Assembly: GCA_964646205.1 (NCBI GenBank)
Contig: CAZYAZ010000001.1
Location: forward strand, 186,001-250,000
Length of the DNA stretch: 64,000 bases
Origin: UBA8437 sp964646205
GTDB taxonomy: Bacteria > Planctomycetota > Planctomycetia > Planctomycetales > Planctomycetaceae
Direction: 5' to 3'
Every line of letters begins with the position of its first letter. Position 1 is the stretch's first letter. The position numbers and the translations under genes were made by a program. Shown here piece by piece: positions 28,691-37,004 of the stretch. The notes beneath the pieces are model-generated. The model was not told where the DNA came from. It ran no database searches and saw only the letters and a list, made by a program, of their open reading frames with translations.

Positions 28691-30535
28691 CTACGCCGCC
28701 CGGCGAGCCAGTTGTCCCAGTTGCCTGGCCTGTACTGCCGACGTATCGACGGTCAACTCGATCCGGAATGTCCACTGCCCCGTGTCATCCGCCTGGAACG
28801 TCCAGTGCGGCACCACCAGGTCGGTTGCCGCCCCTCGCACCCGCCACGCCGGCGACCGGGGAGACCACCCCAGCGACCAGTCAACGCCAGCCTGTTCCTC
28901 GATCAGTCCCAACCAGTCGCCCTCGGGCATGATGTCGAGTGTCTCGAGTTCGATGCGTTGCCCGTCCCGGTCATAGCCATAGCAATCTTCCAACGCCCCG
29001 GTCCCCAGAGGAATCTCGACGGCCAGGTGACGAAATGCTCGAGGCTCAAGCCCCGCGACACGGCCTTCCAGCAACAGACGTCGTCCGTCACCGGCTTCCA
29101 TTCCGATCCGCCAGTCAATCCGAGGCCCAACCGACTCGGGAGCAGATTCCCAGCACATCCACGCCGAACCGCCGGGTCGTTCCAGGGTGATCTGACCTCC
29201 CTGTGGTCCCATCGACAGCAATCTCCCGGTGCCGTCGATGTATTCGTCCCGTGACGTTTCGGGATCGAGCAGCCAGGCGGCCGGTCCACCGTGGACCCCA
29301 TCGCCCAGCCGACCGTTTAGCAGCGGCAAAGACAATCCTATTTCCCGGAGGTCGAGTTCGTAAAAACCCCGGTCGTCGACCGGATCGATCCACGCCGTCA
29401 GCCCCTCGCTCTGCAATCGGACCTCGGTGCGACCGTCGAGGTTGAAATCATCGGCCGTCACCTCGACCCAACCCGGCGACCGGTCCAGGAGCCGATCGGC
29501 AAGCCGTTCGGCCTCGAGCAACAACCGCCTGGCCTCGGCCAGGGTCGCGGGACCCGGCACACCCGTCTCCTCCGACGCGGCGGCTCCCTGTGCCCGGTAA
29601 AGCCCCCACCGTGCCCGCTCCAGTGCAGGGTCCTGCCTGTCCCGTTTTTTTGTCGCGGCGGCGATCAGTCGACTGACACCCAGCAGCCTCGCGTGGAGCC
29701 GGGCAGCCACCGGGTCGCGGTCTCGTTCCAGCCGCCAACTGCCACCCGGCTTGCCAACGGCCGGGAGACTGAATCGACCGCGCGACCCGGTCTGCTCGAC
29801 GGCGGCCGTCGGAGTGACCAGGTCCCAGTCGGAACCCGCCGACAGCCACTTCAACAATCTCACCAACGATTGCCCATCCGCGCCGTCGCCGGTCCATTTC
29901 GAAGCCAACACGACCGGGCCGTCCCCCAACTCGTGACAGGATGATTCGAGCCGACCAGGCAAATCGTCGACCCGTCCGTCAACCAGCAGCCCGGCCAGGG
30001 TCTCGTCGGCCGGAAGGACTCCCAGCAATCGACCGTCCGACTCGGTATGAAACCAGCCGGAACGAATTGAATGAGCCGAGCGGGTGGTCACGGTCGGGTC
30101 GGGCAGCAGGATTGTCGACCCAAGACCGGCTTCGACCAGGTCATCGGCCATTGTCGGTTCCCAGACCTGGTGAGGCACCCAGCCACACCCGGGGGTCACG
30201 CCCCATCTCGTCCTGGACCAGTCGAGATGAGCCGCCACCTGGCCGATCCGATCCTGCCGCGGCACTCCCGAGAGAACCACGTCACAGGCCGGTCCACCCA
30301 GAGGCTCGATCCGACCAGATTCGATCAGTGCATCGATTCTCGAAGCCATGGCCGGATGACGCCGTTCGAGCTGTTCCCAGAACGGAACTCCCGCCGAAAA
30401 CCCGATCGCCAGATCGGGAAGCGTGTCCAGAGTGTCCAGAAACGGCACCAGGTTATTGGCAACCAGCACATCGATGGCCTCGGCGGAGCATCCCACCCGC
30501 CTGACCACTCGAACGGCGACCACCAACTTCACCAT
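28691..30535 (-). CDS. GH57-like protein, predicted catalytically inactive
   Basis: 614 residues from ATG 30535; the frame is open to 30574. The start is chosen because 'MVKLVVAVRVVRRVG' aligns with the usual GH57 opening (K-L-x-L-A-L-H-N-H-Q-P-V-G), but HNHQP reads RVVRR. 'FLDTLDTLPDLAIGFSAGVP' and 'RIEPLGGPACDVVLSGVPRQ' match the glucanotransferase/amylase branch. At the nucleophile block, where 'W-L-x-E-R-V-W-E-P' is expected, the sequence is 'GWVPHQVWEP', so the Glu is His. C-terminal beta-sandwich domains like those of 4-alpha-glucanotransferases follow. The fold is supported; activity is doubtful. Possibly a maltodextrin-binding or regulatory protein (inference). Confidence 0.68.
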   Translation of the reverse strand: MVKLVVAVRVVRRVGCSAEAIDVLVANNLVPFLDTLDTLPDLAIGFSAGVPFWEQLERRHPAMASRIDALIESGRIEPLGGPACDVVLSGVPRQDRIGQVAAHLDWSRTRWGVTPGCGWVPHQVWEPTMADDLVEAGLGSTILLPDPTVTTRSAHSIRSGWFHTESDGRLLGVLPADETLAGLLVDGRVDDLPGRLESSCHELGDGPVVLASKWTGDGADGQSLVRLLKWLSAGSDWDLVTPTAAVEQTGSRGRFSLPAVGKPGGSWRLERDRDPVAARLHARLLGVSRLIAAATKKRDRQDPALERARWGLYRAQGAAASEETGVPGPATLAEARRLLLEAERLADRLLDRSPGWVEVTADDFNLDGRTEVRLQSEGLTAWIDPVDDRGFYELDLREIGLSLPLLNGRLGDGVHGGPAAWLLDPETSRDEYIDGTGRLLSMGPQGGQITLERPGGSAWMCWESAPESVGPRIDWRIGMEAGDGRRLLLEGRVAGLEPRAFRHLAVEIPLGTGALEDCYGYDRDGQRIELETLDIMPEGDWLGLIEEQAGVDWSLGWSPRSPAWRVRGAATDLVVPHWTFQADDTGQWTFRIELTVDTSAVQARQLGQLARRAA

Positions 30536-30696
30536 CAGGTTCGTTCTCAACTGGACCGGACCGCGACAATCCATGCCGTCGTGGCGGAAACATATCGGTC
30601 GATCCCACCACGATCAAGACGACTCTGGCACGACACGTGAGGCATTCCGCACACCCGCTGCCGAACTCTATACTGGAACCCCCCAGGAGTCTCGTC

Positions 30697-32070
30697 GTGT
30701 CGATGTCACCAGCCGCCGAAAATCGCCCACCAAGAGATCGCCACGCGTTCGAGCTGGCCGCCGAGACCATCACGCTGCGGATCCGCTGGTTTGGACTCGT
30801 GTTCGGCTTCGTGCTGGTCAACGTGCTTCGAGATGAAAATCGATTGCTGCTCAACGCGATCCTGGGCCTGGGCCTGGGTTACGCAATCCTCGACACTCTC
30901 TGGAGCCTGAGGGGACTGGTCTTCCTCCGCCGCTGGCCTATTGCCATCTCCCTGCTCGAAGCGGTGTTTGTCGGCCTGTTGTGCGCCAACGACCACGGGC
31001 TGCAGAGCCCGTTCTTGTTTTACTACCTGCTGTCGCTGCTGGTCTGCGCCATCCGTTACACGCCCACTATCACCTCAATTTCCTTCCTTTTGCACGTGAC
31101 CAGTTTCGGCCTGTTGGCCTTCAGTCTTCACGCCGAGAGTCGTGATGACGTGACGACGATGGTGCTGATGGTGGTCCTGATGGGATGGGTGACGTGGGCA
31201 TCGACCGCTTTTGCTGAACTGGGCAAGTCGGTCGGCAGTCGCCTGGCCCAGCTCAACGACAAGCTCCAGGACAACCAGCAACTGCTCGAGAAGCGGATTG
31301 AAGGCCGCACGCGGGAATTGCAGGAATCCCAGGCGTTGTTGACACAGCAGGAAAAACACGCCGCCTTTGGCCTCCTGGCTGCCGGGATCGCTCACGAGGT
31401 CGGCAATCCCCTGGCCGCCATCAGCTCGTTGGTCCAACTGGTCAATCGACGACCAATCGATGACTACACTCGTGAACGCCTGGAAATGGTCGATGATCAG
31501 TTGGTCAGGATCCAGCGGACACTGCGAGAACTGGTCGACTTCAGCCGGCCCGCCTCCCACGAGGCAACGATGTGTGACATCCACGACGTGATCGAAGCGG
31601 CAATGTCGATCGCCAAGTACTACAAGAGAAAGAAGGGGAAACTGATCGTCAGGCGGTACGCCGAGAAGATGCCACCACTGCGAGTCGTCCGTGACCAGCT
31701 GGTCCAGGTCTTCCTCAATCTCGTGCTCAACGCGATGGATGCCACCGACGAGGGCGGGACGATCGAAATCACCACCTCGCTGACCAGTGGATGGCTGGAG
31801 GTCACAATCCGGGACGACGGACACGGCATTGACCCTGCTCACCAGGACAACATCTTCGAACCGTATTTCACCACCAAGAGCACCGGAACCGGGCTGGGCC
31901 TGTTCGTCTCGCGCAGCCTCATCGAACAGGCCGGCGAGGGCCAAATTGAACTGGTCGCCTCCGACCCCTCCGGAACCACTTTCCGGATCCGGTTGACCTG
32001 TGACAATGTCCGACAACACGACGACGTGTTGCCCACCCAGGTGGAGACCGAGGAGGTTCAACCGGCATGA
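30697..32070 (+). CDS. Membrane sensor histidine kinase (NtrB-like)
   Basis: 457 residues from GTG 30697, with AGGAG 7 bases upstream; ATG 30703 is an alternative. Five or six transmembrane helices span about residues 20-185, without a large periplasmic loop, followed by a coiled-coil-like segment ('LQDNQQLLEKRIEGRTREL'). The HisKA box is 'LLAAGIAHEVGNPLAAISSL' with His at about residue 233. The ATPase domain has N-box 'QVFLNLVLNAMDAT', G1 'IRDDGHGID' and 'STGTGLGLFVSRSLIEQ'. It overlaps the response-regulator gene by 4 bases (ATGA). The signal is unknown; a membrane-embedded input is likely. Confidence 0.93.
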   Translation: MSMSPAAENRPPRDRHAFELAAETITLRIRWFGLVFGFVLVNVLRDENRLLLNAILGLGLGYAILDTLWSLRGLVFLRRWPIAISLLEAVFVGLLCANDHGLQSPFLFYYLLSLLVCAIRYTPTITSISFLLHVTSFGLLAFSLHAESRDDVTTMVLMVVLMGWVTWASTAFAELGKSVGSRLAQLNDKLQDNQQLLEKRIEGRTRELQESQALLTQQEKHAAFGLLAAGIAHEVGNPLAAISSLVQLVNRRPIDDYTRERLEMVDDQLVRIQRTLRELVDFSRPASHEATMCDIHDVIEAAMSIAKYYKRKKGKLIVRRYAEKMPPLRVVRDQLVQVFLNLVLNAMDATDEGGTIEITTSLTSGWLEVTIRDDGHGIDPAHQDNIFEPYFTTKSTGTGLGLFVSRSLIEQAGEGQIELVASDPSGTTFRIRLTCDNVRQHDDVLPTQVETEEVQPA

Positions 32071-33416
32071 ATGGATCACCGAGAATCCTGGTCGTCGAGG
32101 ATGAGGAGATCATCCGGAAGTCGCTGTGCGAATTCCTGACCGAGGAAGGATTCGAGGTCGCTCCGGCGAATTCGGTCGAATCAGCGAGGAAGTTGTTCCG
32201 CGATCACGAGACAAACGAGCTGGCATTCGATGTGGCCATCTGCGACGTGCAACTGCCCGACGGTGACGGGATCGAGTTGTTGAGCGAATTGATCGACCGC
32301 CATCCCGACACGGCGGGCCTGGTGATTACCGCATACGCGACTGTCGATAACGCGGTGAAGGCCTTTGGTGCCGGGGCGTTTGATTACCTGGTCAAGCCAG
32401 TCATCTTCGAGGACCTTGCTCACAAGCTCCGCCGCCTGTTCCAGTACCAGGCGGTCAACAACGAGAATCGGGCCCTGCGACGCGAATTGCAACGACGGGA
32501 CGATTCGGTCGAGATCATCGGGTCCAGCGAATCACTGGGCCAATTGCAGTCGACCATTCTCAAGGTCGCAGAAACCAACTCCAACGTGCTCCTGGTCGGA
32601 GAAACCGGAACCGGAAAAGAGCTGTTCGCCCGGGCCATCCACCGGGCAGGGCCACAGGCCGAAAGCCGGTTTCTTGCGGTTCACTGCAGCACCCGTCCCA
32701 CCGAGTTGCTCGAAAGCCAGTTGTTTGGCACTGGAACGAAGGAACCCGAACCGGGGGTCTTTCAGCAAGTGGGGCCCGGAACCGTCTTCCTCGACGAAAT
32801 CGCCAAGTTGCCGCTCTCGACCCAATCCCGGCTGTTGCAGGCAATAGAGTATCGCGAAATCCTCCCGGTCGGTGGCTCCGATCCCCAGACCGTTGAGGCC
32901 CGTATTATTGCCTCGACCTGTCGGAACCTGGCACGCGAAGTTGATGCGGGCACTTTCCAGGAAGACCTGTTTTATCGACTCGATGGAGTCAAGTTGCAGA
33001 TTCCTCCCCTGAGAGAACGGCTCGAGGATGTTCCCGAGTTGGTCACGTTCTTTATCACGCGGCACGCCCGCGCCATGGGGAAACGTGTCACGGGGGCCAC
33101 CGAGGAAACGGTTCGGTTGCTGATGTCCGCCCAGTGGCAGGGCAATGTCCGGCAACTGGACAATGCGATCGAACGGGCCGTCATGCTCTGCGACGGCGAG
33201 ACGATCGTTCCCACCGACCTGCCTCCCGAACTCCTCGGGCTCGGACAACCTCTCCCGGACACCGACGATCTTCGCAGCGCGCTGCGTCACTACGAACGCC
33301 TGCACATTGCCCGGGTCCTCAGACAGTGCCCGGACAAGCGGGAAGCTGCCAAGCGACTGCGGCTGGGACTCTCCAGCCTGTACCGCAAAATCGAAGAACT
33401 CGACATCAGTCCCTGA
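32067..33416 (+). CDS. NtrC-type response regulator lacking GAFTGA
   Basis: 449 residues. Receiver domain (1-125) with acidic pocket 'VVEDEE' and phosphoacceptor D60 in 'VAICDVQLPDGDG', plus conserved T and K in 'ITAYATVD' and 'YLVKPV'. The AAA+ domain has Walker A 'VGETGTGKELFARAIH' and Walker B 'TVFLDEIAKL', sensor and R-finger segments 'DLFYRLDGVKLQIPPLRER'. Where E-L-F-G-x-x-x-G-A-F-T-G-A belongs, it reads 'SQLFGTGTKEPEPGVFQQ', so the sigma-54 contact loop is missing. A Fis-type helix-turn-helix ends the protein ('REAAKRLRLGLSSLYRKIEEL'). It should be phosphorylated by the overlapping histidine kinase. Confidence 0.93.
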   Translation: MNGSPRILVVEDEEIIRKSLCEFLTEEGFEVAPANSVESARKLFRDHETNELAFDVAICDVQLPDGDGIELLSELIDRHPDTAGLVITAYATVDNAVKAFGAGAFDYLVKPVIFEDLAHKLRRLFQYQAVNNENRALRRELQRRDDSVEIIGSSESLGQLQSTILKVAETNSNVLLVGETGTGKELFARAIHRAGPQAESRFLAVHCSTRPTELLESQLFGTGTKEPEPGVFQQVGPGTVFLDEIAKLPLSTQSRLLQAIEYREILPVGGSDPQTVEARIIASTCRNLAREVDAGTFQEDLFYRLDGVKLQIPPLRERLEDVPELVTFFITRHARAMGKRVTGATEETVRLLMSAQWQGNVRQLDNAIERAVMLCDGETIVPTDLPPELLGLGQPLPDTDDLRSALRHYERLHIARVLRQCPDKREAAKRLRLGLSSLYRKIEELDISP

Positions 33417-33417
33417 G

Positions 33418-33449
33418 ACCACCGCGAGCGTGATCCGACCGCCGGTGGT
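33418..33449. terminator. Hairpin between convergent genes
   Basis: ACCACCG at 33418-33424 can pair with CGGTGGT at 33443-33449 across an 18-base loop. It occupies the interval between the stop of the response regulator and the stop of the aldo/keto reductase gene. No T-tract; function inferred from position only. Confidence 0.3.
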
Positions 33450-34340
33450 TCAATCCAGTCCCGAAATTCGATCGGCGATACCGGACACCAGGTCCTCGGG
33501 CAACGCACCCCGGTTGGCCGCCGCAACGTTCTCGGCCAGGTGATCCGGATCACAAGTGCCCACGATGATCGTATCGGCGTGGGGATGCGCGAGCGTGTGC
33601 CGCAGGATCAATTCGGCCCGCGACATCCCCTCGGGCACGATTTCATCCAGCTTGGCCCGTTCCCAGACGTCTTCCAGCGCCGGACGCCGAATCACGGCAT
33701 CGGGACCCCCGTGAGCTATTCCCCCGCGAACAATGATCCCGGCACCCGATTCAGCAGCCCGGCTGATCCAATCATGGTGCTCGGGAGCCAGGCACGAGTA
33801 CGGAATCTGGAAGGTGTCGAAGACCTCCAGTTCGACAAGGTCTGGCAGATCCGGCAGTTTGCTGGAAGACCCGATGTGGCCCACGACCCCCTGGTCCCGA
33901 AAACTCACCAGCAGGTCGATCAGGCCGGTCTGCTCGAGCGTTTGAGCGTCGCCTCCATGAAACTGCAGAAGGTCGATCCTGTCGGTTTTCATTCGCCGCA
34001 GGCTGGTCTCAAGATTTCGCTCGACCACCTCGGGGCTCCAGACATGGTCGATCTCCAGGTGATCCTCGCATTGCGTGTACGCACAACCGCACTTGGTGGC
34101 CAGGACAAACTCGTTCCGCCTCGAGCTAATGAACCGACCGATCCGTTCCTCGCTGATCCCGTAATCCGGCGAGGTGTCGATGAAATTGATGCCAGCATCG
34201 AGCACAGCGTTCAAACACCACTCGGCCCGCTCATCATCGACCACCCGGACACCCCAGGTCCGCGGTCCACGCAAGCCCATGCTGCCATAGCCCAGGCGGG
34301 TCACGTCCAGCCCGGTGCGACCGAGTGTTTGTCGGATCAT
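33450..34340 (-). CDS. Aldo/keto reductase family oxidoreductase
   Basis: About 296 residues from ATG 34340 (MIRQTLGRTGLDVTRLGYGS, a typical family opening); a GTG at 34379 would add 13 residues. NADPH-dependent TIM-barrel reductase: tetrad residues appear as Asp and Tyr in 'NFIDTSPDYGISEERIG', Lys in 'FVLATKCG' and His in 'LLQFHGGD'. The C-terminal 'TIIVGTCDPDHLAENVAA' is the cofactor-binding end. The substrate is not predictable. It runs in the same direction as the DUF1549 gene upstream, 102 bases away. Confidence 0.88.
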   Translation of the reverse strand: MIRQTLGRTGLDVTRLGYGSMGLRGPRTWGVRVVDDERAEWCLNAVLDAGINFIDTSPDYGISEERIGRFISSRRNEFVLATKCGCAYTQCEDHLEIDHVWSPEVVERNLETSLRRMKTDRIDLLQFHGGDAQTLEQTGLIDLLVSFRDQGVVGHIGSSSKLPDLPDLVELEVFDTFQIPYSCLAPEHHDWISRAAESGAGIIVRGGIAHGGPDAVIRRPALEDVWERAKLDEIVPEGMSRAELILRHTLAHPHADTIIVGTCDPDHLAENVAAANRGALPEDLVSGIADRISGLD

Positions 34341-34442
34341 GAGGCGATCATCAACCGGGCCACACTGCTTGTCGAACACCCATCGGTCATCATCCGTTCC
34401 CGTCGACAGACCAGCCAGCCCGGCGGTGCCAATTCACACCGG

Positions 34443-36923
34443 TTACCGGTTGAACAGGAATGCCGGACTGTTGATCAGGGCCCACATCAGGTCCTGTGCC
34501 GCTTCGCTGCGGTTGCCCACCTCGGCCAGGTACGCCACGCCCTGCTTCAACTCCGACTCGCTCGGCGACCGACAGATCACGGCCAGGTAGACGTCGCTCA
34601 CGATCGTCTTGTCATCGGCCTTGGCCGCGATCAACTTGGCAACCCGACCCTCGGGGTGAATGATCGCCTCGGCCACCGTCGGGCCATTGATCATGTTGAG
34701 GGTCTGGCTGAGACTCACATCGCTGGTCCGCTCACATTCACAAGGACTCTCGCGGGGTGGACGCCCGAACATGTCCAGGAACCCGATCTTGACCTTCGGG
34801 TCTGGAATCTGGCTGGCCCGGAAACCCACCGGGACACCAGGAATCCGGCTCGGAGCTCCTGTCGCCACATGAAGCGAATCATAGAGTTGTTCGGCCGTCA
34901 GCCGCCGGGGAGAAGCATGTGAGAAGTTCAGCGAGTCATCGCTGTTCCACTTGTTTGGACGAAATGAACGCTGGTAGGTGTGGCTGTGAGCCATCTCTCG
35001 AATCAGCCTCTTGAGGTCAAACCCATTGGCAATAAATCGACGTGTCATTTCCTCGAGCAGATGCGGATTCGAGGGCGGGTTGCTGGCTCGAATGTCGTCA
35101 ACCGGATCGATGATGCCCGCACCGTGCAGGTAGCTCCAGTAACGATTGACGATGCTCTTGGCGAAGTAGGGATTCTTCGCGGAAGTCAGCCAACTCGCCA
35201 GGCGAATCCTTGGATCGGAACTCTTGTTATCCAGGTCACTGGAAAACGGAAACGCCGCGTTAATGGTTTCGCCGGTGTTGGGGTGCTTGATGTCGGTTGG
35301 CGAGGTCAGCGAGTAGATGATCTCCTCGCCCTTGACCGGACCCGCCTTGCGACCGACCCCGGCAAAGTACGCCGAGAGTTCGTAGTACTGCCGCTGTGTC
35401 CACCGCTCGAAGGGATGGTCGTGGCACTGGTTGCACTGGAACCGGGTCCCGATGAACACTTGTGTCATGTTCTCCATCACGACCTTCGGCTCCCGGGAAA
35501 TCCGGTAGTAGTTTGCCGCTGGGTTCTCGTACGTGCTGCCGCTGGCCGTCATCAACTGGTAGACAAACTTGTCGAAGGGCATGTTGGTGGCGACGGCCCG
35601 ACGAATCCAGTTGCGGAACGCCCACGACCCTTTCTCGGTGATGAACTTGCTGTTGGACAGCAGCAAGTCCGACCACTTCAGCGTCCAGTGTTCGATGAAC
35701 TCCGGGCTGCCAATCAACTGGTCAATCTTCTCGTTCCGCTTCTCGGCCGACGGCCGCTTGTCGGCCAGGAACGCCTTGACCGCCTCGACGGTCGGCGGCA
35801 ACCCGGTGAGATCGATCGAGATACGTCTCAGGAACTCGGCATCACTGCAGGTGCCCGACGGCAGGATTTTCATCCGTCGCAATTTTTCATTGATCAGCTT
35901 GTCGATGTAATTGTGTTCTGGTGTTTCCTGCCAGGCGAAACCCGTGCGGTCTCCGATGATCGCAACCGGGGCCGCCGCGTAGAGACCCTCGTACCGCACC
36001 AGCGCAGCCGCCTCACCCCGCCGCACCGCGTCGATCTGGCCCGTGTCACTGACAGTGGCCACTTCAAAATTGCTTGTCTCGAAAACCGCGTCGCGAGTCA
36101 CATCGCGACTGGATCCGTCGGCGAAGTGTGCGATGACAATCAACTGCTGCTGGCTGTCGGTGGTTTCCAGCAACGGTTTCTTCGGAAACATCTCGATCCG
36201 GGCCACCCGCTTGAGTGAGTCGAATCGACAGCCCTCGGCAATCCATTGCTTCAGCACCGCGTAGATCCGGGATCCTTCATCAAAGAGAAATCCGCCCTCG
36301 TGGGGTACACCCTGGGTCGGCTTAAGCAGCATCAGGCTCTGCTCGGGCTGCGACCGGTTGAAACGACGACCCGAAAGATCGTCGACCAGGGCCCGGTAGT
36401 CGTACAGAGGGTCATAACCTCGCAGAGACAGCTTGAAGCCCTTTTTGCCCTTCTGAGCGCCGTGGCAGGTCCCGGCATTGCAGCCGATCTTGCTGATCAC
36501 CGGGATCACTTCCCTGACGAAGCTGACGGGGTGATCGGTCACATCCTTGACCTCCACCGGGACATCGATCGACTTTTTCCCGACCGTGACCTTGACCGTG
36601 GTGGTACCCACCTTATTCGGGACGACAAACCCGTCGGCATCGATCTTCACCAGGTCATTTCCGGCGGTGAGCCGGACGTGGGCTGTCAGGTCAAACTCGC
36701 GTCCGTCCGTCGAGGATCCGCTGACAATCAGGCGTCGGCTGTCCCGCTTCCCCGAAAGCACCAGCCGCGGTGGAGTGACAGCCAGCTTTTCGACAGCTGG
36801 CACAGCCGCGGCCTTGGTGGACTTCTCGGCCGCCATCGCCGGAGGCGTCAGCAGCACCAGGGCCAACAAGGCCTTGATGAAACAAGTGGCCAATCGAAAA
36901 CGGGTGTGGGCTGTCATCAACAT
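34443..36923 (-). CDS. DUF1549/DUF1553 planctomycete cytochrome-like protein with Ig-like domain
   Basis: 826 residues with a signal peptide (FIKALLALVLLTPPAMAA). An Ig-like (Big-2 type) domain spans about 50-130. Next is a PSCyt1-like motif 'KIGCNAGTCHGAQKGKKGFK' with C148-x4-C-H154, a non-canonical heme-type spacing usual in this family. DUF1549 follows ('YIDKLINEKLRRMKILPS'; 'RRISIDLTGLPPT'), then DUF1553 ('QCNQCHDHPFERWTQRQYYE' contains a CxxCH, and 'SIVNRYWSYLHGAGIIDPVD'). A surface redox or carbohydrate-related role is often guessed for the family but is unproven. It lies 81 bases downstream of the WD40/cytochrome gene and is probably cotranscribed. Confidence 0.9.
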   Translation of the reverse strand: MLMTAHTRFRLATCFIKALLALVLLTPPAMAAEKSTKAAAVPAVEKLAVTPPRLVLSGKRDSRRLIVSGSSTDGREFDLTAHVRLTAGNDLVKIDADGFVVPNKVGTTTVKVTVGKKSIDVPVEVKDVTDHPVSFVREVIPVISKIGCNAGTCHGAQKGKKGFKLSLRGYDPLYDYRALVDDLSGRRFNRSQPEQSLMLLKPTQGVPHEGGFLFDEGSRIYAVLKQWIAEGCRFDSLKRVARIEMFPKKPLLETTDSQQQLIVIAHFADGSSRDVTRDAVFETSNFEVATVSDTGQIDAVRRGEAAALVRYEGLYAAAPVAIIGDRTGFAWQETPEHNYIDKLINEKLRRMKILPSGTCSDAEFLRRISIDLTGLPPTVEAVKAFLADKRPSAEKRNEKIDQLIGSPEFIEHWTLKWSDLLLSNSKFITEKGSWAFRNWIRRAVATNMPFDKFVYQLMTASGSTYENPAANYYRISREPKVVMENMTQVFIGTRFQCNQCHDHPFERWTQRQYYELSAYFAGVGRKAGPVKGEEIIYSLTSPTDIKHPNTGETINAAFPFSSDLDNKSSDPRIRLASWLTSAKNPYFAKSIVNRYWSYLHGAGIIDPVDDIRASNPPSNPHLLEEMTRRFIANGFDLKRLIREMAHSHTYQRSFRPNKWNSDDSLNFSHASPRRLTAEQLYDSLHVATGAPSRIPGVPVGFRASQIPDPKVKIGFLDMFGRPPRESPCECERTSDVSLSQTLNMINGPTVAEAIIHPEGRVAKLIAAKADDKTIVSDVYLAVICRSPSESELKQGVAYLAEVGNRSEAAQDLMWALINSPAFLFNR

Positions 36924-37004
36924 GGCTCGTCTTCTCGTGTCATGAATCCGTCGGTCTTGTTGGAACCAATTCCGAACGGAAGGACTGTGTGTTGTTTGGG
37001 AACC

